Made by a program: the position numbers and the translations under genes
Notes under the pieces: generated by a model
What the model saw: only the letters and a program-made list of their open reading frames with translations
Database searches by the model: none
What the model was told of the DNA's origin: nothing
DNA from: Cupriavidus sp. D384
GTDB lineage: Bacteria > Pseudomonadota > Gammaproteobacteria > Burkholderiales > Burkholderiaceae
NCBI RefSeq assembly: GCF_001652915.1
Contig: NZ_BBQI01000005.1
Location: 1 to 64,000 of the forward strand
DNA: 64,000 nt
Direction of reading: 5' to 3'
In this document: in pieces, positions 17,806 to 25,405 of the stretch
Numbering within the stretch: the stretch's first letter is position 1
Layout: the number at the start of each line of letters is the position of its first letter

Positions 17806-17910
17806 ATGACGTTCAGTAATTCCCCTCTCGAATACTTGCTCGCATTCGCCATTGTCTTTCTGATCGGTGCGTGCTGGAGGAGTTTCGACAACAAAAAGTA
17901 CATGCCATGA
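17806..17910 (+). CDS. 34-residue single-pass membrane peptide
   Basis: A short frame starting ATG with GGAGAG seven bases upstream. The peptide has a polar N-terminus, then a continuous hydrophobic segment from about residue 10 to 24 (YLLAFAIVFLIGACW), then a basic and polar tail ending NKKYMP. This predicts a single transmembrane helix. The stop overlaps the start of the next gene as ATGA, so the two are translationally coupled, which is the main evidence that it is real. Function unknown. It might assist membrane insertion of the glycine-zipper partner, or regulate it. Confidence 0.6.
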   Translation: MTFSNSPLEYLLAFAIVFLIGACWRSFDNKKYMP

Positions 17911-18356
17911 CGCCTAGTTGCCCACAATGCCTCTCATCACGAGTAGTGACCCGCGACTACGCACGAAAGGCCACCGGCATTATCGGCGCTGTCGCCGGTG
18001 CAGCCAGCAGCTTTGGTGCATCCCTGAAGGGTGCGCGCGCAGGCGGCTGGGCCGGTGGCCGGGTTGGATCCATTGCCGGCCCCACCGGCATGACGCTCGG
18101 CGCTATCACTGGCGCCATCCTGGGCGCACTGGCCGGTGGGGCGGCGGGTTGCTCCGCCGGATCAGTGCTCGGCGAATTGATCGACGACAAGATCCTCGAC
18201 AACTACCGCTGCCTGGACTGCAAGCATACGTTCGCCTCGGCCGGGTCTCGCGCCCCCCGGCGATCGCCCTCCGACAACGCGTCCGCGCAGGCGTACGGAA
18301 TCGATCCCTTCGATCTGAGCGAGGGCGACGAGCCGTTCTCGCTGCCTCGCACCTAA
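17907..18356 (+). CDS. Zinc-ribbon protein interrupted by glycine-zipper membrane segment
   Basis: A 149-residue protein. CPQC at 5-8 and CLDC at 102-105 look like the two halves of a zinc ribbon, the second followed by KHTF as in many such ribbons. Between them lies an 80-residue Gly/Ala-rich stretch with repeated GxxxG spacing (for example GAITGAILGALAGGAAG), a glycine zipper able to enter a membrane or oligomerise. The tail is polar and acidic. The start is set by the ATGA overlap with the peptide gene; an upstream in-frame start at 17871 would overlap that gene more deeply. I recall similar proteins near DUF932 genes on mobile elements. Function unknown. Confidence 0.75.
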   Translation: MTPSCPQCLSSRVVTRDYARKATGIIGAVAGAASSFGASLKGARAGGWAGGRVGSIAGPTGMTLGAITGAILGALAGGAAGCSAGSVLGELIDDKILDNYRCLDCKHTFASAGSRAPRRSPSDNASAQAYGIDPFDLSEGDEPFSLPRT

Positions 18357-18366
18357 CGCTTTAGTA

Positions 18367-18432
18367 GGCGCTGTCTCAGCGCCGTTTCTGTACTGCCCCC
18401 CCACTCTCTCATCCGCCCGGCACCTGCCGGGC
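18367..18432 (+). promoter_or_regulatory. Two intercistronic hairpins upstream of DUF932 gene
   Basis: GGCGCTG TCT CAGCGCC (18367-18383), followed by a short T-rich run, may be a weak terminator or attenuator. A second hairpin, GCCCGGC ACCT GCCGGGC (18415-18432), sits about 25 bases ahead of the AAAGGAG ribosome-binding site of the DUF932 gene. Confidence 0.6.
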
Positions 18433-18464
18433 TGTATGCACTTGTCTTCCCAAAGGAGCAATTC

Positions 18465-19430
18465 ATGCATCTCGTCCAATCGATGGCCTACGCCAACGAA
18501 ACCCCGTGGCACGGCCTCGGCAACCAGCTTGCCTCCAACCAGCCGCTCGAGGTCTGGGCACGCCAAGCCGGTATGAACTGGACCATCGAATCATCCGAAG
18601 TGCGCTTCGTTTCCGGCAACGCTGGCCTGGGCGCAATCCATGCCTTTCCCGACCAGCGGGTGCTGTACCGTTCAGACACCAAAGCGCCACTGTCGGTTGT
18701 CTCCAGCCGCTACCAGGTGGTGCAGCCCTCGGAGGTGCTCGAGTTCTACCGAGATCTGACCGAAGTCGGCGGCTTCGCGCTGGAAACCGCTGGCGTCCTC
18801 AAAGATGGTAAGAAACTGTGGGCCCTCGCCAAGACGGGCCAGTCCGGGCTTCTCAAAGGCCGCGACAAGGTGGAGGGCTACCTGCTGCTTGCCACCGCAT
18901 GCGACGGCACCCTTGCCACCACTGCCCAATTCACATCCGTCCGTGTGGTCTGCAACAACACGCTGCAGATCGCACTTGGCAATGGCACCTGCGCCGTCAA
19001 GGTGCCGCACCGCAGCCAGTTCGACGCGCAGGCCGTCAAGCGCCAACTGGGCATCGCGATCTCCTCCTGGGAGGCGTTCATGGTCCGCACCAAGGCGCTC
19101 GCAGAGCGCAAAGTCAGTGACGCCGCCGCCGAAGCCTTTTTCCGGCGCGTGCTCACCTACCCCGCCACGAACAACGGCGACCGCGAGGTGGCCGTCGTCA
19201 ACGAGCGGGCGATCAAGGCCGTGGGGCAGCTTTATGCCGGGCGCGGCAAGGGCGCCGACTTGCCGTCCGCGGCAGGGACGGCATGGGGCCTCGTTAATAG
19301 CATCACCGAGTATGTCGACCACCACCGTCGCGCCCGCAGCGACGATCACCGGCGCGATGCCGCCTGGTTCGGCCAAGGCGCACAACTTAAGCAGAAGGCT
19401 TGGGACGACGCTCTGAAGCTTGTCCTTTGA
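18465..19430 (+). CDS. DUF932 domain protein (phage/plasmid-like)
   Basis: A 321-residue protein. The opening ETPWHGLGNQL, then VSSRYQVVQPSEVLEFY and TSVRVVCNNTLQIAL, are diagnostic of the DUF932 family (called phage/plasmid-like protein), which is common on phages, plasmids and ICEs. The molecular role is not established; the usual neighbourhood of recombination exonucleases and annealing proteins suggests a part in DNA metabolism. The start is supported by AAAGGAG eight bases upstream. It is followed by a hairpin and then the YqaJ exonuclease gene, presumably in one operon. Confidence 0.88.
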   Translation: MHLVQSMAYANETPWHGLGNQLASNQPLEVWARQAGMNWTIESSEVRFVSGNAGLGAIHAFPDQRVLYRSDTKAPLSVVSSRYQVVQPSEVLEFYRDLTEVGGFALETAGVLKDGKKLWALAKTGQSGLLKGRDKVEGYLLLATACDGTLATTAQFTSVRVVCNNTLQIALGNGTCAVKVPHRSQFDAQAVKRQLGIAISSWEAFMVRTKALAERKVSDAAAEAFFRRVLTYPATNNGDREVAVVNERAIKAVGQLYAGRGKGADLPSAAGTAWGLVNSITEYVDHHRRARSDDHRRDAAWFGQGAQLKQKAWDDALKLVL

Positions 19431-19458
19431 ATGCGCTCCCCTTATGCATCTTCCACAA

Positions 19459-19480
19459 CCCGGCAGTCTCGACTGCCGGG
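19459..19480 (+). promoter_or_regulatory. Perfect hairpin upstream of YqaJ gene
   Basis: CCCGGCAGT pairs with ACTGCCGGG across a four-base loop. There is no T-run, so it is not a classical terminator. It lies about 15 bases before the GGAGG ribosome-binding site and may act as a processing or translation-control element. Its CCGGCAGTCTC also occurs at 22412-22422. Confidence 0.6.
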
Positions 19481-19501
19481 CTTCGTCTATCTGGAGGTTC
19501 C

Positions 19502-20518
19502 ATGAATGCCCTGCTGCCCAACCCGGCACATAAGCGCCAAGCCGCGCTGCGGCTGGTCAAAACAACAGAACTGAACCGCGACGACTGGTTGGCGGTACGC
19601 AGAACTGGCATCGGTGGATCGGATGCCGCAGCCGCGGTCGGCCTCAATCCCTACAAGAGCCAACTGGAACTTTGGCTGGAGAAGACCGGCCGGGATGCCG
19701 ATCTGCCGAAACCCGATCCTAACGACACGAGTGAACCCGTATATTGGGGCGCACTCTTGGAGCCCATCGTAGCGGCGGCCTATACCCAGCAAACCGGGCG
19801 ACGCGTGCGCAAAGTCAATGCCGTGCTGCGGCATCCGACTGTGTCCTTCATGCTCGCCAACATTGATCGGGAGGTCGTCGGGGCACCGGACGTGCAGATT
19901 CTCGAGTGCAAGACGGCTGGCGAATTCGGCGCCCGACTGTGGCGCGACGGAGTGCCCGAGTACGTAGCTCTTCAAGTGCAACATCAACTAGCCGTCACCG
20001 GTAAACAAGCCGCGGATGTCGCGGTGCTGCTGTGCGGCCAGAAACTGGAGGTCCATCGAATCGAGCGGGACGACGCGCTCATCGGGCGACTAATCACTCT
20101 GGAAGCCGCATTCTGGCATCACTGCCAGACCGACTCCCCGCCGCCAGCGGATGGCTCAGAGTCTGCGGAAGCCGCGTTGCGCTGCCTCTATTCCAAAGAC
20201 TGCGGGCAGACCGTGGACTTCACGGACGACCGGACGCTGAGCGCAGCCTTTGCCGATCTGGTCGCGCTGCGTGCCGGTCTGGCCGAGCGTGCTGAGGCGG
20301 AGGCCAAGCTCAAGCAGGCTATCCAGCAAGCAATGGGAGACGCCTCCCGCGCGTTGTTCGAAACCGGCGAAGTCACCTTCAAGCGCAGCAAGGACGGTAC
20401 CGGCGTCGATCTCAAGCGACTGCTGGCCGACCACCCGGAGTTGCAAGAGCCCTATGCCCTTACCAAGCTCGGCACCCGCCGCTTTTTGTTGTTTCCCCAA
20501 GGAGAATCCACATGCTGA
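19502..20518 (+). CDS. YqaJ-family viral exonuclease
   Basis: A 338-residue protein of the lambda-exonuclease-like YqaJ family. LAVRRTGIGGSDAAAAVGLNPYKS is the family opening. GALLEPIVAAAY supplies the first catalytic Glu, and IDREVVGAPDVQILECKTA supplies the Asp and the ExK motif. This 5'-3' exonuclease type makes single-strand tails for phage-style recombination, normally with a RecT-like annealing protein; none is recognisable here. The frame opens at 19400, but the ATG at 19502 has a GGAGG site and starts directly on conserved sequence. The last seven bases overlap the next gene. Confidence 0.9.
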   Translation: MNALLPNPAHKRQAALRLVKTTELNRDDWLAVRRTGIGGSDAAAAVGLNPYKSQLELWLEKTGRDADLPKPDPNDTSEPVYWGALLEPIVAAAYTQQTGRRVRKVNAVLRHPTVSFMLANIDREVVGAPDVQILECKTAGEFGARLWRDGVPEYVALQVQHQLAVTGKQAADVAVLLCGQKLEVHRIERDDALIGRLITLEAAFWHHCQTDSPPPADGSESAEAALRCLYSKDCGQTVDFTDDRTLSAAFADLVALRAGLAERAEAEAKLKQAIQQAMGDASRALFETGEVTFKRSKDGTGVDLKRLLADHPELQEPYALTKLGTRRFLLFPQGESTC

Positions 20519-21423
20519 AAGGATTGGCCATCACACCCCCCGTCATCGGGCGCATTTCCATCGGCCGCGTCATCGAAAAGAACGGCAAGCGGCTTCCCGA
20601 GAAGGACGATCAATTTACATTGACGACTCAGGTCCAGAGCCGGGACGGCTGGATGCTGCATCCGCTCAACGAATCGCTGCGCAAGGCCACGCCGGGCAAG
20701 TTGCGGGCGATTCCGGTGCGGATGCTGTTCAACGATCCGGATCTGAACCTGCGCGCCAAATACACGCTGTTCGATCGCGAAACCGGCCGGCCAGTTTGTG
20801 TCGGCAACGGAGAGGTCTGCAAGCGCGTGGAGCGCGATGGCATCACCAGTCTGCCTTGTCCGTCGCCGGAGCGCTGCCAGTTTGGTGGCTCGGGCGGCTG
20901 CAAGCCGTATGGCCGGCTTAACGTGATTGTGGGGGATGAGGACGAAATGGGTTCATTCCTGTTCAGGACCACCTCCTACAACAGCATCCGAGCGCTTGCG
21001 GCGCGACTGCACTACTTCAGTGCCGTATCCGGGAACCTACTGGCCTGTCTCCCGCTGGAACTGAAATTGCGTGGGAAATCAACGGCACAGAGTTATCGGT
21101 CGGCCATCTATTACGTCGACCTGGGCGTTCGGTCGAGCAGTACGCTGGAGGAGACGCTGACCCAGGCGCGAGAACTCGACGGGCGTCGCAAGGCGTCCGG
21201 CTTCGACCAGACGGCCTTGGATGCAGAGGCTCGGCTTGGCTTTGCCAATGGAACCTTCGAGGATAGCCCTGAAGAGGCTACGGCCATCGGGGATGAGTTC
21301 TATCCTGACGCTCCCGAATGTGCGCTCGAGCCGGACGAGCCGGAGAAGGCTGATGCAGGGTTGCCCACGTTGCGCGACAAGCTTGACCGCAAGGCGGCGC
21401 AACTACGGGGAGCAGTGGCATGA
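20512..21423 (+). CDS. Recombination-directionality-factor-like / metal-binding protein
   Basis: A 303-residue protein. IPVRMLFNDPDLNLRAKYTL, then a cysteine cluster (VCVGNGEVCKR, LPCPSPERC, GGCKPYGRLNV), then LPLELKLRGK match proteins I know as a putative hydrolase or metal-binding protein on Pseudomonas and Burkholderia islands, also likened to phage recombination directionality factors. The cysteines probably hold zinc. The C-terminal 80 residues are acidic and less conserved. It overlaps both neighbours (YqaJ upstream, membrane protein downstream as ATGA), so it is tightly coupled. Whether it steers integrase direction here is untested. Confidence 0.75.
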   Translation: MLKGLAITPPVIGRISIGRVIEKNGKRLPEKDDQFTLTTQVQSRDGWMLHPLNESLRKATPGKLRAIPVRMLFNDPDLNLRAKYTLFDRETGRPVCVGNGEVCKRVERDGITSLPCPSPERCQFGGSGGCKPYGRLNVIVGDEDEMGSFLFRTTSYNSIRALAARLHYFSAVSGNLLACLPLELKLRGKSTAQSYRSAIYYVDLGVRSSSTLEETLTQARELDGRRKASGFDQTALDAEARLGFANGTFEDSPEEATAIGDEFYPDAPECALEPDEPEKADAGLPTLRDKLDRKAAQLRGAVA

Positions 21424-22397
21424 TCGGGCCGTCCCGCTGGGTAGTGCCGCTCGCGATCGGCGCGACGGCCACAGCGGTCTGCCTCTCAGTGCTGGCCAGC
21501 TGGCAGCGTGGCGGGGCACTGGCGGAGCGGCTGGTGTGGGTGGCGACCGGTCTCGTCCTGGTCTTGTGCGCACACCTGCTGCCCGCCCTGATCCGGGATG
21601 CTCGGCCGGCCGTACGCGGCATGGTGGCCGTCTTGTGGCTCGCCTGCATGGTCACTGCCTGCTACGGCCACCTGACATTCTTCCTGCTGGCGCAGCTGCG
21701 TGCGGGAGAGCAGCGGGCGGCTTCAGTCGCCGCACCAACTCCGCCACTTGAGCGCAATCTCACGGCGGTGATGGCAGAACGGGCGACGGTCACGGGGCAG
21801 TTGGCGAGAGCGAATGCCCGCGGCTGCCAACGCGACTGCGAGTCACTGGAAGCGCTTCGCGTGACGCTTGCCGCCAAGCTTGACGCGCTGAATGCCGAAG
21901 CCGACGAAATCAGGCGTCATCAGGCGACAAATGACCGGGCTATGGCTCAACGTGACGCCATGGCGACCGACCCGGTCACGGCGCGACTGGCCGGACTGCT
22001 TGGCACGACTGGTGCGCGCATCGATCTACTGTCGGGGTTGGCATTTGCGGCAGTCCTGGAAGGCGTCGCCTGCCTGCTGTGGACGGTCGGGCTGCAGTCG
22101 CGTCCGCAGGCTCCCGATCCCCTCTTACGACCGGCTCCTATCAATCGGAGTCATGCGTCCGCACCGGCGAGCCAGAAGGTCGTCACGAATAGTCGTCGCC
22201 CGGAAGCACCGCCAGTCTCATCGTTGGTTGGCATGAAGTCCGGCTATACGGACGCCGACGTAGCGCAGCTCGCCCAGGACATCGCTGCCGGGCTCGTGCG
22301 ACCGACCGTTGCCGAGATTCGCCGGCACCTCGGTTGCTCCCAGGCCCGCGCGACTGCGTTACGCCGACAAGTCGCTGCCATCTGTCCGGCGGCATAA
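21420..22397 (+). CDS. Membrane protein with coiled coil and C-terminal HTH-like segment
   Basis: A 325-residue protein with three predicted transmembrane helices near residues 8-28, 36-56 and 66-90. An Ala/Glu/Arg-rich coiled coil (about 110-185) follows, then a fourth hydrophobic helix (201-224), a proline-rich linker, and a final segment (about 275-320) reading VAQLAQDIAAGLVRPTVAEIRRHLGCSQARAT, which resembles a helix-turn-helix. It starts on the stop of the preceding gene (ATGA). I do not recognise a named family. A membrane-tethered DNA-binding or partition-like role is one reading. Confidence 0.65.
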   Translation: MIGPSRWVVPLAIGATATAVCLSVLASWQRGGALAERLVWVATGLVLVLCAHLLPALIRDARPAVRGMVAVLWLACMVTACYGHLTFFLLAQLRAGEQRAASVAAPTPPLERNLTAVMAERATVTGQLARANARGCQRDCESLEALRVTLAAKLDALNAEADEIRRHQATNDRAMAQRDAMATDPVTARLAGLLGTTGARIDLLSGLAFAAVLEGVACLLWTVGLQSRPQAPDPLLRPAPINRSHASAPASQKVVTNSRRPEAPPVSSLVGMKSGYTDADVAQLAQDIAAGLVRPTVAEIRRHLGCSQARATALRRQVAAICPAA

Positions 22398-22452
22398 ACC
22401 GTAGATCCCGGCCGGCAGTCTCTCACTTCCTTCCTATTCGACGTGCCCGCAT

Positions 22453-22465
22453 CCGGACGCTCCGG
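22453..22465 (+). promoter_or_regulatory. Short intercistronic hairpin upstream of frameshifted gene
   Basis: CCGGA CGC TCCGG lies about 25 bases before the CTGGAG ribosome-binding site. It continues the pattern of hairpins placed before each uncoupled gene in this operon. Confidence 0.5.
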
Positions 22466-22500
22466 AGGTCTGCGCACATCTGTTTCATCTGGAGAACACC

Positions 22501-22802
22501 ATGACGAATCCTCATGCCCCTGCGGCTAATGCGCCGCGCTTCCGGCTTGGCCGCTTCGTGGCGACCCTCTCGCCCTGGCTGCGCTCCGACACGCAGAATC
22601 TCATCCCATTGCCTTGCTGGTCCGCCACATGCGTGGCGACTGGGGCGAATTGGACGACGAGGACCGCGCGCAGAACGAAACGTCCCTGATCACGGGGAAG
22701 CGGCTGCTGTCCAGCTACACCCTGGACACCGGCACGAAAGTCTGGGTAATCACCGAGGCGGACCGGTCGGTCACGACCATTCTGTTGCCGGATGAGTATT
22801 GA
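22501..22802 (+). pseudogene. Small plasmid-type conserved gene with a single frameshift
   Basis: The first frame reads PRFRLGRFVAT and then degenerates. From about 22569 another frame continues as LALAALRHAESHPIALLVRHMRG in pieces, on to RGDWGELDDEDRAQNE, and ends WVITEADRSVTTILLPDEY. Together they form one protein of about 100 residues, a family I recall from Pseudomonas and Burkholderia islands. One base is missing near 22567, within the run ACCCTCTC. A ribosome-binding site CTGGAG precedes the ATG. It could be an inactivating mutation, a sequencing error, or recoding; no clear slippery heptamer supports recoding. Confidence 0.75.
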
Positions 22803-22824
22803 AGGAAAGCGATGACGGGCAGTT

Positions 22825-23172
22825 TCAGCGCCGGGCGAGCCGCGTCGCCAGCTTCTCGACCATCTCCACCAGCATGCCTCGGTCGCCGCTGCTCACTCTG
22901 GATAGCAGGCGGGTGAGATGGTGGGCCTGGTCACTGGCGCGATTGCTGGCTTCCGTCAGGAAATCTGCCATTTCGCACTGAAAGATGTCCGCCAGCTCGG
23001 CAAGTCGGCCGATCGTCGGCATCACGACGCCCCGCTCCATGCGGGATACCGCCTCATTGCCAATCCCCAGCTGTTCCGCCACCTGTTCCTGCGTCAATTC
23101 GGCGGCGATGCGCTGCCTGGCAATCGCTCGCCCCACCACGCCAGCCAGCTGGCCCATGTCCGTTTTGTGCAT
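22825..23172 (-). CDS. XRE-family transcriptional repressor
   Basis: A 115-residue Cro/C1-type regulator. RIAAELTQEQVAEQLGIGNEAVSRMERGVVMPTIGRLAELADIF in pieces is the complete HTH_3 domain, followed by a helical C-terminal tail that may mediate dimerisation. The ATG at 23172 has GGAG eight bases upstream; a longer frame from 23205 is less likely. It is convergent with the preceding operon and divergent from the lipoprotein gene. A palindrome about 60 bases upstream of its start could be its operator. Confidence 0.88.
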   Translation of the reverse strand: MHKTDMGQLAGVVGRAIARQRIAAELTQEQVAEQLGIGNEAVSRMERGVVMPTIGRLAELADIFQCEMADFLTEASNRASDQAHHLTRLLSRVSSGDRGMLVEMVEKLATRLARR

Positions 23173-23233
23173 GCCATCTCCAAATCGACCTGAATGGTTG
23201 GGCATCGCCTTTTCGACATGAAGTGCTTTAAGA

Positions 23234-23246
23234 GTTGAATTTCAAC
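23234..23246. promoter_or_regulatory. Candidate XRE operator palindrome
   Basis: GTTGAA-T-TTCAAC is a perfect inverted repeat around one central base, flanked by the near-repeats CTTTAAG and CTTTTAAG. It sits in the divergent region between the repressor and the lipoprotein gene, where an autoregulatory operator is expected. Confidence 0.5.
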
Positions 23247-23333
23247 CTTTTAAGTCGTTAACATTCTCGATGGTTTGTCGGTAGGGGACCATCGGCTTCC
23301 CTTGGTCAATTCCTAAGAACGAAGAAAATCACA

Positions 23334-25193
23334 ATGGATTCAAATACTTGCAAAGAAATGGAGCGTCGCAACGGTGCGAACCGCGTTGCGCCAAACTCGA
23401 GCTCGAAGAGCACTGCCCTGAAAGCAGGCATCTTCAGTGCTGCCCTCCTGATGTTGGGTGGGTGTGGCGGTGGTGGTGACGGCTCGACAGCTTCGAATGG
23501 CAATCCCCCCTCGCCCCCTCAGCAACCGCCCGCGGGCGGCATCACCGGCAAGGCTATTGACGGCTATCTAGTCAACGCCAAAGTCTGCTTCGACGATGGC
23601 CAGGGCGGCTGTGATACCTCACTGCCGATGACAACGACCGATGGAAGTGGTGGCTACACGCTCAATGCACCGGGTGACGTGATTGGCAAGCAGATCAATG
23701 TCATCGTCACACCAGAAACCACCGATCTCTCGAATCCTGGTGTGCCGTTCAGTTCCACGTTCACGCTTTCGGCTGTTGTGTCGGGCAAAACCCAGAACAT
23801 CACGCCCCTCACGACAATGGTGGTCTCGCAGGTGAAGGCCGGGCGTACGGCAGAACAGGCGTTGCAGGCTGTGCAAAACCTTACTGGTTCGGCTTCCATC
23901 GATCCTGCTGCCGACTTCATCGCGTCAGGCAGCAAGGACACAGCAGCAGTTGCAGCCAGCATGGTTAGCCGACTGACTGCCTTGGGAGGCCAAGGGCCGA
24001 TTTCATGGGCGCAAGTCCAGGCCACGATGAATGCCTACGCAGCCAAGGGGAATATCGACGGAGTGCAGCAGGCCGATGTCAACGCCCAGCTCGCCCGTTC
24101 TTCGCTCAGTGCCGAGGCTGACGCGACCGCCGTCCTGGCCAGCCCCCTTTACACGGTGGATGGCGATCTGATGCAGTCCATTATCGGCATCACGCCCGAT
24201 GGCACGCTCTCGCCCGTGCGCGAAGCGTTCGCCCTCGCCGGATCCACCCTTTCCGTCGTTCAGGAGGTACAGCGCAACGGGGCCTGGTCACCTGCTTCGC
24301 CGGTTGGCAGCTATGACGGCTGGTTTAGCGGTTCGTGGATTTCACAGAACGGAGGCGCCGGCGCCTACGAAATGAAGGCGGACGGCTCCTGGACCAACTG
24401 GCTGCCGGCTGCACAGATGCATCCGTCTTACGCACTGTCGTCGGTAGGTTCGAAGCTGGTTGGTACGGACCCCAACACAAATGACCAAGTGACAGTGTCG
24501 TACCGGACGATTGATGTGGGCGGTAGCCCGCTGTCCAGCAGCCTGCATATCGACTACCGGAACCCCGTACGGTCTGCCATGGTCGGTACGTTCGCTAGCG
24601 GCACCACCGCCTATCTTGCCACGATGGCATACGGCAACGATCGACTGATGCTGGTTAATCAAGGCATCGGCCTGCCTTGGATCAATGGCCAAACAGTCAA
24701 CGTTCCAACTATGGTCAATGGCTCGGCGCAATACTCGCTGGGCGATCCTGCGCAAACCTATACCTCGATAGAGGATGCAATCGGCACCCAGACAGATATC
24801 GGAGGGGGCTGCGTGTTGTTGAACATTAAGTCCAACGGTGTGGCAGAAGTCGACAGGAGCAACAAGGAGGGCTGCAACTACGCCAACAATCCGCTGAACT
24901 TCCCGGTGGTGGGTAGCTGGTCAATCTATCCGCGGAATCCGCAGGTAATGACGATTAACCTTCCCAAGGCGGTGAGCGCAGCTAACGTGCCTATCAATGA
25001 TCGCGTCAAGAATCCCGTACTTTCGGGAGGAGCGCTACTAGTCGGCCTGATCAATGGCAAGCTCCTGACTGGATATCTGCAGCCGGCCAGTCAGCCGACC
25101 ACAGTGATGCAGTTCCGTGCAGATCTGACAGATGTCGTGGCTGCATCGATGCGCGAAGCGGCCATTCATATCGGCCAGCGACAGAATCCGTGA
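23334..25193 (+). CDS. Large envelope lipoprotein of unknown function
   Basis: A 619-residue protein. After a long basic N-region comes a hydrophobic stretch and the lipobox LMLGGC (Cys44), then a Gly/Ser/Pro-rich linker. The segment ITGKAIDGYLVNAKVCFD to GSGGYTLNAPGD resembles a carboxypeptidase-regulatory-like beta-sandwich, with a paired Cys. The rest is Ser/Thr- and Gly-rich and looks beta-structured (for example GSYDGWFSGSWISQNG), without a catalytic motif I recognise. It is probably exported and lipid-anchored. It starts about 90 bases from the candidate operator. A later start at the in-frame Met9 would shorten the unusually long N-region. Confidence 0.75.
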   Translation: MDSNTCKEMERRNGANRVAPNSSSKSTALKAGIFSAALLMLGGCGGGGDGSTASNGNPPSPPQQPPAGGITGKAIDGYLVNAKVCFDDGQGGCDTSLPMTTTDGSGGYTLNAPGDVIGKQINVIVTPETTDLSNPGVPFSSTFTLSAVVSGKTQNITPLTTMVVSQVKAGRTAEQALQAVQNLTGSASIDPAADFIASGSKDTAAVAASMVSRLTALGGQGPISWAQVQATMNAYAAKGNIDGVQQADVNAQLARSSLSAEADATAVLASPLYTVDGDLMQSIIGITPDGTLSPVREAFALAGSTLSVVQEVQRNGAWSPASPVGSYDGWFSGSWISQNGGAGAYEMKADGSWTNWLPAAQMHPSYALSSVGSKLVGTDPNTNDQVTVSYRTIDVGGSPLSSSLHIDYRNPVRSAMVGTFASGTTAYLATMAYGNDRLMLVNQGIGLPWINGQTVNVPTMVNGSAQYSLGDPAQTYTSIEDAIGTQTDIGGGCVLLNIKSNGVAEVDRSNKEGCNYANNPLNFPVVGSWSIYPRNPQVMTINLPKAVSAANVPINDRVKNPVLSGGALLVGLINGKLLTGYLQPASQPTTVMQFRADLTDVVAASMREAAIHIGQRQNP

Positions 25194-25203
25194 TCACGAT
25201 TTA

Positions 25204-25249
25204 CCAGCGCGTCGTCTTGCGCTGGCTCGAGGGCCCTCAGGCCCTCTTT
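25204..25249 (+). terminator. Tandem hairpin terminator after lipoprotein gene
   Basis: Two stems lie in series: CCAGCGC/GCGCTGG (25204-25225) and GAGGGCC/GGCCCTC (25229-25246), the latter followed by TTT. Together they form a plausible rho-independent terminator for the lipoprotein gene. Confidence 0.7.
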
Positions 25250-25405
25250 GTAAATCACCCCTCCGTCGTCGGGTGCGATACACCAAAAAACTGCCGATGG
25301 CCATAAGCAGGGCCGTTGATATCCACAACTCACAGAAACCATTTCAGAAATTTACAGAGCGCCGTCTGGATCGAGGCACTCTACTCTTTTTCCAGGATAA
25401 CTTTC

